NCBI GenBank assembly: GCA_951813255.1
Contig: OX638353.1
Span: forward strand, 1,426,001-1,490,000
Source of the DNA: an uncultured Dehalococcoidia bacterium
GTDB taxonomy: Bacteria; Chloroflexota; Dehalococcoidia; Lucifugimonadales; JAAXIE01
Length of the DNA: 64,000 bases
Direction: 5' to 3'
Shown: positions 19,313-26,040 of the stretch, one piece after another
How positions within the stretch are numbered: position 1 is the first letter of the stretch
Layout of the letters: each line of letters starts with the position of its first letter
Notes under the pieces: model-generated
Databases searched by the model: none
Told to the model about the DNA's origin: nothing
The model's input: the letters and a program-made list of their open reading frames with translations, nothing else
Translations under genes and position numbers: made by a program

Positions 19313-20296
19313 TTACAACTTCAACAGCGCCTTCGCGTTCTCTGAGAGTATGGCGGCGCGCTCGGTTTCTGGGATGGGGAGGCCTTCGACGTCGGCGACG
19401 GTTGGTTCCATGGGGCCGTAGGGGTAGTCGCTGCCGAAGAGGAGCTTGTCGGGGCCGGACATGCCGTGGGCCAGCATGATTGCAGGCGGGTGGTAGCACA
19501 CAGTATCCATGTAGACTCGCTGGAAGTAGTCGGCAGGAAGTCCCGTGGCCCTGCCCGCCCACTCGCGACCCCGGATGCCTGCGCCACGGTTGATGCGACC
19601 CATCAGATAGGGAATGGTGCTGCCACAGTGGCACAAGATGATCTTCAAGCCGGGGAATCTCTCCATGGTACCGCTGAGAATGAGGCGCATCATCGCCAGT
19701 GTAGTGTCGTAGAGGAAGCCCAATACCTGCACCATGCGCCAGTCACGCAGGGGCTCAATTGACGCCATGACGGGCCAGCTTGGGTGAATCATGATGGGCA
19801 CGTCCAACTGCTGGATGCGTTCGTAGACGGGCATCAGGTCGTCATCGTCCAGCATCTTGCCGGCCACGTTGGACGTGACCATGAAAGCGCGCATGCCTAG
19901 TTCGTTCACCGCGCGATTCGCCTCTTCCACTGCCCGTTGGGGATCCAGCAGGGGCAGGCTGCCCATGCCGGCAAATCGCTCAGGATTCTCTCGGACCACT
20001 CGTGCCAGCCCCTCGTTGGCAGCTTGAGCCAAAGCCACGTTCAACCCAGCGTCGTTGCCCGTCTCGCCAGCAGGACAGATGATGCTGACCACATGGGTGT
20101 CGATGCCCGCTGCGTCCATGTCCTGAATGCGCCGGTCGATGAGATGCATGCCGGGCTGGAGTTGATAGGACTGTATGGGGTCTACATTCAGCACCCATCC
20201 CTCGTCGTTGGAGATGGTATTGGGATAGGCCTGTCGCCCCGAGAGCACCTCCATGTACTCGACTGGGGCGAAGTGGTTATGGATGTCGATACGCAT
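19313..20296 (-). CDS. ACMSD-like amidohydrolase 2 family protein (327 aa)
   Basis: Metal-dependent TIM-barrel enzyme of the amidohydrolase-2 group that includes 2-amino-3-carboxymuconate-6-semialdehyde decarboxylase. The N-terminal IDIHNHFAP supplies the first metal histidines, PIMIHPSWP the next, LCHCGSTIPY another, and LLFGSDYPYGP the terminal Asp. It would decarboxylate or hydrate a small unsaturated acid; the substrate is unknown. ATG 20296 is preferred over ATG 20302 because GGAAGG is six bases from it. It is the last gene of the minus-strand run that contains the selenoprotein, 36 bp after the 353-aa gene. Confidence 0.8.
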   Translation of the reverse strand: MRIDIHNHFAPVEYMEVLSGRQAYPNTISNDEGWVLNVDPIQSYQLQPGMHLIDRRIQDMDAAGIDTHVVSIICPAGETGNDAGLNVALAQAANEGLARVVRENPERFAGMGSLPLLDPQRAVEEANRAVNELGMRAFMVTSNVAGKMLDDDDLMPVYERIQQLDVPIMIHPSWPVMASIEPLRDWRMVQVLGFLYDTTLAMMRLILSGTMERFPGLKIILCHCGSTIPYLMGRINRGAGIRGREWAGRATGLPADYFQRVYMDTVCYHPPAIMLAHGMSGPDKLLFGSDYPYGPMEPTVADVEGLPIPETERAAILSENAKALLKL

Positions 20297-20332
20297 AGCC
20301 ATCCTTCCGATAGCCCACGAATGGCCTACTAA

Positions 20333-21394
20333 CTAGTGAACTCTTTCCGTCACGGCCCTGGTCGCCGACCAGACGGGCATCCACGAGGAATGGCGCCCAG
20401 CACCCCCGGCAACCACTATCAGGATATCCTCAGGGCGGGCTGTCATGGGCACGAGGTAGTCGTCCGGTGCGTTCTCTATCCAGTCGGGCCAGGTGCGTTC
20501 ACCATAGTGGGAGCGGCCTAGGAGGCCTCCCTTGGGCAGGCGGCAGCGCTCGTAGAGATACTCGCGGATGTCCTGCTTGGAGTATCCGGCAGCTGCGATT
20601 TCCTGGGCGTGTTCGGGACAGAGGACGAGCAACACCTGGCAGTCTCGCCCCTGTATGTAGTAGCTGACCACACCCAACACCTTCATGCTGTCAGCCACGG
20701 TCTGAAGCACCTCTTCGCCCGTTTCTACGGTAGTCTCGGTAATCTGGTGGAAGGCCCGGACGGCGGCCAGTGTCACCGTGCTGTCCTGGTCTAGGAAGCC
20801 CCGCTCCGTGTGGAACGGGTCCCATGGGCTCTGTGATTCGTTTTCAGCGGTGCAGAAGGTGTATTTTGCAGGCTGGGCTTGGGTCGATTTCTCCATCTCG
20901 CCCGGACGGGCACCACCAAGATTGCGGACAACCAAGGCCAGTGACCGCCCGAGAACGGCGTTAGCCTGATATCCCGATCCAAAGCAGGACGTGTCGCCGT
21001 TGACACCTAACTGACCTGCAATGGGCCCATTGACGACCATCAAGGGCGCAGCCCCTGCTGTAGTGGCTGCCACGCCACCAACGTTGTAATCAGGAGTGAG
21101 TGCCGCCCGAACGGCCGCGAGCACCACGGGCATGTGCTGTGGCATTGCTCCTGCCATCACGGCGTTAGCGGCCACCTTCTCCACGGTCACCACACCTTCT
21201 CCCGGAGGCATGATGCCCAACACCTCTTCGGGCGGTAGACCCACGGCATCCACCATGGCTGCCACCCGCTCTTCGGTGGGCGGCACGATAGGGAGACCGT
21301 CGCTCCAACCACGTTCCAAGAAGAGCCGGTTCACCTCGTCGAATGCGGATGCCACATGCAGACGACTTGCCCTCATACTGGACTGGCTGGTCAT
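20333..21394 (-). CDS. Conserved protein paired with the UGSC selenoprotein (353 aa)
   Basis: I cannot assign a reaction. The protein is soluble, opens with FLERGWSDGLPIVPPTEE (about residues 24-41), contains a Gly-rich stretch around ANAVMAGAMPQHMPV and GQLGVNGDTSCFGSGYQAN, and ends with PEDILIVVAGGAGRHSSW. The DGLP/PPTEE opening and the alternating Gly/Ala segments are typical of a family that I recall lying next to UGSC selenoproteins. Its ATG overlaps the selenoprotein stop as ATGA, so the two are translationally coupled and probably form one complex or pathway step. Cys in DTSCFGSG and in FCTAEN are candidate redox partners for the Sec. Confidence 0.6.
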   Translation of the reverse strand: MTSQSSMRASRLHVASAFDEVNRLFLERGWSDGLPIVPPTEERVAAMVDAVGLPPEEVLGIMPPGEGVVTVEKVAANAVMAGAMPQHMPVVLAAVRAALTPDYNVGGVAATTAGAAPLMVVNGPIAGQLGVNGDTSCFGSGYQANAVLGRSLALVVRNLGGARPGEMEKSTQAQPAKYTFCTAENESQSPWDPFHTERGFLDQDSTVTLAAVRAFHQITETTVETGEEVLQTVADSMKVLGVVSYYIQGRDCQVLLVLCPEHAQEIAAAGYSKQDIREYLYERCRLPKGGLLGRSHYGERTWPDWIENAPDDYLVPMTARPEDILIVVAGGAGRHSSWMPVWSATRAVTERVH

Positions 21395-21930
21395 GGCGCA
21401 CCTCTCGTCAGGCCTGCCAGAATTTCAGGCAGGGCAGCCTCGGCCGCCTCTTTCAGTAGTGCTGCCGACTTACTGGCCATGGGGTGCTGCACCAGTATCA
21501 GCCGGTGTTGGGGCATGGCCTTGGCCTGAGTCCGCATGCGGGCTGCCTGCTCGAAGGCCGTGGTGACAAGGGTGACGGCTGGCCTTCCTCGTTTCTCTAC
21601 TTCAACCGCGTCGTGGAGACCCCACGCTGTGCAGGACCCTCAATCGGCAACGCCATGCACCACGGCATCACATTGGGCCAGCAAGGCGTCCATTTTGGCC
21701 GGGTCCATGGGGATGCTGGGGTTGGCCTTCCGAACAATGACGGTATCGACTCCCTCTTCTCCCAGCAGCAGCTTCAAATTGTCCATGAAGCGATCGGAGT
21801 TATGACGAGAGTTGTCGATCAGGCCTATTCTGGCGCCTTGCATCCTCTCCAGCCTTGGATGAGGCCTTTCCTCCGGGAGCGCCCCCTCGGCTGCGGGGTG
21901 AACAATGGTCAGCATCTCATCGGGTGGCAA
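21391..21930 (-). CDS. UGSC-family selenoprotein, in-frame TGA read as selenocysteine at residue 97 (179 aa)
   Basis: A normal ORF call ends at the TGA at 21640-21642. Reading through gives ...HGVAD-U-GSCTAWGLHD, then EKRGRPAVTLVTTAF, and an uninterrupted frame to a TGA at 21391-21393 that overlaps the next ATG. The phrase UGSCT, the HDAVEVEKRG helix and the VTTAF strand match the UGSC selenoprotein family as I know it. A SECIS-like hairpin directly follows the TGA. The start is TTG 21930 with AGGAGG five bases upstream, inside the last codons of lipB; ATG 21915 is the alternative. The Sec and the Cys three residues later form a likely redox pair. The substrate is unknown; the neighbourhood is 2-oxoacid dehydrogenase and lipoate genes. 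Confidence 0.85.
21612..21642 (-). promoter_or_regulatory. Bacterial SECIS-like element just after the Sec codon
   Basis: On the minus strand the TGA (21642-21640) is followed after 18 nt by the loop GGTCT (21621-21617), closed by a 5-bp perfect stem CGTGG/CCACG (21626-21622 with 21616-21612). The loop sequence and the 18-nt spacing equal those of the E. coli fdhF SECIS as I remember it. It would bind SelB and direct Sec insertion. Confidence 0.75.
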
Positions 21931-22633
21931 TTGCTCCTCCTGTGCTCATTTGTAGTGCGCCGGCGAGGGCCTCATTCGGCTGCCTCTCGGCCATATTCAG
22001 TGCCAGTTCACGGCCTAGGTGATAGGTCAATCCGTAGGCCACTGTGTCGATGTCGACGGGGGCTCCCAGCAGTCGCTCCATGGATGTGACTCCAGCATCG
22101 GTGATGCCACAAGGAATGATGTGCCGGAAATATCTGAGGTCGGGGACCACATTGAGAGCCAGGCCATGGTAGGCGACGCCCCCGCTGATTTTCACCCCAA
22201 TCGCTCCGATCTTCTCGTTTTCCACCCACACGCCTGTTCGCCCTTCCACCACACCACCTTCAATCCCGAACTGGGCCAAAGTCCCCAGCATCGCCCGCTC
22301 CAACGCGCGCACATAGCGCAGAGGCCCGCCCCACGAGCGCAGGTCCACCAGTGGGTAGGCCACCAATTGGCCCAGCCCGTGATACGTCACCTGTCCGCCG
22401 CGGTCAGTTTCGTGCAGCGCGACGCCTAGGGACTGCAACTCAGCATCATCCAGGAGGACATGCTCACGGTCGCCACGGCGTCCCAAGGTATACACGTGGG
22501 GGTGTTGCAGCAGGAGCAGCGTGTTCGCCTGTGCTCCGGTCTTGATGGCTTCTACGAGTTGCCTTTGCAGCCGCCAAGCCTCGCCGTATTCGACGACACC
22601 CAACGAGATGACCTGGCAAGATGGAAGGGCCAC
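21917..22633 (-). CDS. lipB: Lipoyl(octanoyl) transferase LipB (238 aa)
   Basis: Transfers octanoyl from ACP to the lipoyl domains of 2-oxoacid dehydrogenase E2 and GcvH, the first step of lipoate assembly. Family motifs are present: TLGRRGDREH, ETDRGGQVTYHGLGQLVAYP (catalytic-region RGG and HGPGQ equivalent), KIGAIGVKI (catalytic Lys) and GVAYHGLALNV; the Cys of the catalytic pair is in IIPCGITDAGVTS. Cytoplasmic, usual length. The start is GTG 22633. It lies 20 bp after the E2 gene, whose lipoyl domain it should modify, and its 3' end overlaps the selenoprotein start by 14 bp. No lipA is present in the window. Confidence 0.92.
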   Translation of the reverse strand: MALPSCQVISLGVVEYGEAWRLQRQLVEAIKTGAQANTLLLLQHPHVYTLGRRGDREHVLLDDAELQSLGVALHETDRGGQVTYHGLGQLVAYPLVDLRSWGGPLRYVRALERAMLGTLAQFGIEGGVVEGRTGVWVENEKIGAIGVKISGGVAYHGLALNVVPDLRYFRHIIPCGITDAGVTSMERLLGAPVDIDTVAYGLTYHLGRELALNMAERQPNEALAGALQMSTGGAIATR

Positions 22634-22653
22634 GGATTACTCAGACCAGCAAC

Positions 22654-24000
22654 TCAATATATGGGTGTGTCCGGGCCCATTGATTCCAAGCGCTGCTTGA
22701 CGGCTTGAAGAAATGCCGCGGACTCGGAGCCGTCGGCTATGCGGTGGTCAAAGGACAGGCACACATTCATCATGGAGCGTATGGCAATGGCGTCGTTCAC
22801 CACCACGGGACGCTTCTGCACAGCCTCAATGGTCAGGATGCCCGCCTGCGGATGGTTGATGATGGGCTGAGAGACGATGGAGCCCAACGCCCCGGTGTTG
22901 TTCAGGGTGAAGGTGCCGCCCTGCACATCCTCAAGTGCAAGCCTGCCTTGGCGGGCACGCTCCGTGAGATCCTGACTGGCACGGGCAAGGCCGGCGATAC
23001 TCTGGCCATCAGCATCGTGTATCACGGGGACTACCAAGCCGCCGGGAGCAGCCACGGCGATGCCGATGTTGGTCCGCTTCTTCAGAATAATCTTGTCGCC
23101 GCCCCACGAGGAGTTGAGGAGCGGGTTCTCCTTCAAAGCCTCCACCACTGCCTTTATGGCAAAGGGCAAGTAGGTGAGGGCCACCCCTTCCCGCTGCCGG
23201 AACTCGTCCTTAACGCGTTCGCGGTAAGAGGCGAGAGCCGTAATATCGACTTCGATCATGCTCCAAGCATGGGGAATCTCCGAGGCACTACGTGACATAT
23301 GCTCGGCGATGATGCGACGCACTGCAGTGAGAGGCACCGCCTCCTCGTCACCACCAACCGATGCCGGTGTCTTCGAGACAGTCGCTGCCGAATGGGTTGG
23401 GCCTGCACTTACTGTCGCACCGAGGGCATCCACCGCCCTCATCACATCCTCACGCGTTACGCGGCCACCCATGCCGCTGCCTGAGAGACTGTTGGGGTCG
23501 ATGTCGTGTTCCCGCGCCAGCCGCCGCACGGCTGGAGAGTAACGCCTGCGCTCCCTCGTATCGACAGGCTCCGACGAGGCTTCCGGCACGGTATCAACTG
23601 GGAGGGTCTCCGCCCCGTACATGACACCGCCCGTAGGTCCCACAGGCCGTAGATCCCGCGACAGGTAGCCGGTGGTGCTGGGTGCCGACGCAGAGGATAG
23701 AGCAGGCGTCAAGGCAGCCTCTGTAGTTGGGGACGGGGCTGGTGTGGAGTCGGCTATTGCATCCTGGGTTTCGATCTCAGCGATGGGGGCGCCCATTGGC
23801 ACCGTATCGCCCTCTTGGGCCAACAAAGAGGTGAGAATGCCGTTATACGGGGAGGGCACCTCCATGGTCACCTTGTCGGTGACCACTTCAACCAGCGGGT
23901 CGAAGCGCCTCAGCGTGTCGCCGGGCTGGGCTAGCCATTTGCCGATGACGCCTTCCACCACGGACTCGCCGACATGAGGCAGTTCAATAACGACAGCCAT
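22654..24000 (-). CDS. 2-oxoacid dehydrogenase E2, dihydrolipoamide acyltransferase (448 aa)
   Basis: Core acyltransferase of a 2-oxoacid dehydrogenase complex. Domain order is a single lipoyl domain (1-80, lipoylated Lys43 in VTDKVTMEVP), an Ala/Pro/Thr/Ser linker, a peripheral-subunit-binding domain around YSPAVRRLAREHDID (about 152-188), a second linker, and the catalytic domain (about 220-448) with the SFDHRIADG active-site histidine near residue 419. One lipoyl domain and E1alpha/beta heterodimer partners point to the branched-chain or a general 2-oxoacid type. It is 23 bp downstream of the E1beta gene; E3 is not in the window. Confidence 0.9.
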   Translation of the reverse strand: MAVVIELPHVGESVVEGVIGKWLAQPGDTLRRFDPLVEVVTDKVTMEVPSPYNGILTSLLAQEGDTVPMGAPIAEIETQDAIADSTPAPSPTTEAALTPALSSASAPSTTGYLSRDLRPVGPTGGVMYGAETLPVDTVPEASSEPVDTRERRRYSPAVRRLAREHDIDPNSLSGSGMGGRVTREDVMRAVDALGATVSAGPTHSAATVSKTPASVGGDEEAVPLTAVRRIIAEHMSRSASEIPHAWSMIEVDITALASYRERVKDEFRQREGVALTYLPFAIKAVVEALKENPLLNSSWGGDKIILKKRTNIGIAVAAPGGLVVPVIHDADGQSIAGLARASQDLTERARQGRLALEDVQGGTFTLNNTGALGSIVSQPIINHPQAGILTIEAVQKRPVVVNDAIAIRSMMNVCLSFDHRIADGSESAAFLQAVKQRLESMGPDTPIY

Positions 24001-24023
24001 GGTGTAACCCCTTCCCCTAACCT

Positions 24024-25007
24024 TCAGTAGGCCGCCAACTGGCGCAGGGCTTGGGCCACCTTCTCGGTGCTCGGCATGAATACATCTTCCAAAGAGGGAG
24101 CAAAGGGCATCGCGGGAACGTCAGGGCCGCATAGGCGCGTCACCGGACCATCCAGGTGTTCGAAGGCTTGGTCGGCGATCACAGCCGCGACCTCGGCCCC
24201 CACACCACCCGTTGTGTTGTCTTCATGCACGATCAGGGCTTTGCCTGTCTTCTTCACAGAGTTGACGACAGTGTCCCGATCCCAGGGGCTCAGGGTGCGC
24301 AGATCGACGACTTCAACACCTATGCCCTCAGACGCCAGAGCCTCGGCTGCTTCGAGACAGTAGTGGAGCACCAATCCGTAGCTTATGACCGTTATGTCAT
24401 CGCCAGCACGCTTTACGTCAGCGACACCTATAGGCAGGCAATACTCTTCCTCGGGCACCTCGCCGCGCACCAAGCGATATGTCTTCTTATGCTCCAGGAA
24501 GACCACTGGGTTGTTGTCGCGAATTGCGGACTTCAGCAGCCCCTTGGCGTCGTAGGGAGTGGCAGGCGCCACCACCTTCAGACCCGGGGTGTGAAAGAAG
24601 TACGATTCCACGTTCTGGGAGTGGAACAACCCGCCGCGTATCCCACCTCCATAAGGCACCCGTACCACCATGGGTGCGGAAATTGCGCCATTGCTGCCGT
24701 AGCAAGCACGGGAAGCCTCGCCGATTAGCTGGTTGGCAGTGGGCCAGATGAAGTCAGCAAACTCCACCTCGGCGATCGGCCTCAAGCCCCGGAAGGAGGC
24801 GCCGAGAGCGATTCCGACGATGGAGGCCTCGGCCAAGGGGGTATCAATCACTCGATTGGAGCCGAACTCGTCAACGAACCCCTGGGTGGCGAGGAACACA
24901 CCGCCACGCTTCCCGATGTCCTCACCCATCACGAGCACACTGGGATCTCGGGAAAGCTCCTCGTGCATCGCCTCCCGGACGGCTTCAATGACGCTCTTCA
25001 CAGCCAT
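24024..25007 (-). CDS. 2-oxoacid dehydrogenase E1 component, beta subunit (327 aa)
   Basis: Beta subunit of the heterotetrameric, thiamin-diphosphate-dependent E1. The opening AVREAMHEELSRDPSVLVMGEDIG, the EFADFIWPTANQL segment, HSQNVESYFFHTPGLKV and NPVVFLEHKKTYR are characteristic of branched-chain 2-oxoacid dehydrogenase E1beta more than of pyruvate dehydrogenase. It decarboxylates the oxoacid together with the alpha subunit and passes the acyl group to E2. There is a 7-bp gap to the E1alpha gene. Length is standard. Confidence 0.9.
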   Translation of the reverse strand: MAVKSVIEAVREAMHEELSRDPSVLVMGEDIGKRGGVFLATQGFVDEFGSNRVIDTPLAEASIVGIALGASFRGLRPIAEVEFADFIWPTANQLIGEASRACYGSNGAISAPMVVRVPYGGGIRGGLFHSQNVESYFFHTPGLKVVAPATPYDAKGLLKSAIRDNNPVVFLEHKKTYRLVRGEVPEEEYCLPIGVADVKRAGDDITVISYGLVLHYCLEAAEALASEGIGVEVVDLRTLSPWDRDTVVNSVKKTGKALIVHEDNTTGGVGAEVAAVIADQAFEHLDGPVTRLCGPDVPAMPFAPSLEDVFMPSTEKVAQALRQLAAY

Positions 25008-25014
25008 CGCTGTC

Positions 25015-26031
25015 TCAACCCGCGTAAAGGTGGTCGTAAAAGGTTGAAGGGTCGGGGAAGGCCGCGGCTTCGGCTAGTTCGGTTGCCCGGTCCACCTGCG
25101 CTCGGGCTTCGGTATGCAACAGTTCGTCTTGCGACTCGGTAAGATGGCCTGTCTCCAGCAGATATGTGCGGAGGGTCGCGAGTGGGTCACGCGCACGCGC
25201 CTGCTCCAACTCTTCGGCAGAGCGGTAGCGGCGGTCGTCATCGTCAGTGGTATGGGGCATGAGGCGCTCCACCTGCATTTCCAACAGGACGGGCCCCTCG
25301 CTGCGGGCGTAAGAGATAGCGTCGCAGGTGGCGCGATAGCATTCGAACAAGTCCAAGCCATCCACCTGATGGCCCGGAAAACCGTAGCTCTCGGCCCTGC
25401 GGGCCACGTCGGACACGGCCATTTGCAGGTCCAGAGGCACCGAGATGGCGTACCGGTTGTTCTCGCAGATGAACACCACTGGGAGGCGGTGTATAGAGGC
25501 GAAGTTCATCGCCTCGTGGCACTCGCCCTGGCTGGAACCGCCATCCCCCAAGTAGGCCAGCACAACGGTGTTCTCTCCCAAGGCCCTACAACCGAGCGCA
25601 TACCCAACGGCTTGCGTAAGATTGGCAGCCACCACGTTTGAGGTCTGGATGAGCCTGTGGTGGGGCGTAGCACCTTGCAGGGGAAATTGGCGGCCTCCAC
25701 TGTAAGGGTCGCCATCCTTACCCATGAAGGAGAGCATGGCTTGATCTACAGATATTCCGGCATGCAGCTTGATGGCCAAGTCCCGATAGTAGGGAAACAG
25801 ATAGTAGTCGCCATCGTGCAGGGCCGCGAGGAAGCTGCCAAGCTGGGCCGCCTCATGACCCTGGCACGAGGCGGCGATGGGCACCTTGCCTTGGCGATTC
25901 AGTGCCCAGATGCGCTCGTCAAAGGTGCGCACGAGCACCATCTGCGTGTAAACCTGCAGCGCCTCAGGATCGCTGAGTGCACGGGAGCGAGCAATGCCGT
26001 CGACGCTGTCCGCCTTTTCTGCTTGAGCCAT
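25015..26031 (-). CDS. 2-oxoacid dehydrogenase E1 component, alpha subunit (338 aa)
   Basis: Carries the ThDP-binding motif GDGGSSQGECHEAMNFA followed by VVFICENNRYAIS (about residues 154-190), the canonical GDG...N pattern. The segment KVPIAASCQGHEAAQLG and LFPYYRDLAI mark the E1alpha family, and PHTTDDDDRRYR is the expected phosphorylation-loop equivalent. It forms an alpha2-beta2 heterotetramer with the next gene product. The ATG at 26031 has a GAGG site formed by the end of the cysS-glycosyltransferase gene 9 bp upstream, so the genes are likely cotranscribed. Confidence 0.9.
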   Translation of the reverse strand: MAQAEKADSVDGIARSRALSDPEALQVYTQMVLVRTFDERIWALNRQGKVPIAASCQGHEAAQLGSFLAALHDGDYYLFPYYRDLAIKLHAGISVDQAMLSFMGKDGDPYSGGRQFPLQGATPHHRLIQTSNVVAANLTQAVGYALGCRALGENTVVLAYLGDGGSSQGECHEAMNFASIHRLPVVFICENNRYAISVPLDLQMAVSDVARRAESYGFPGHQVDGLDLFECYRATCDAISYARSEGPVLLEMQVERLMPHTTDDDDRRYRSAEELEQARARDPLATLRTYLLETGHLTESQDELLHTEARAQVDRATELAEAAAFPDPSTFYDHLYAG

Positions 26032-26040
26032 GCTACCTCG

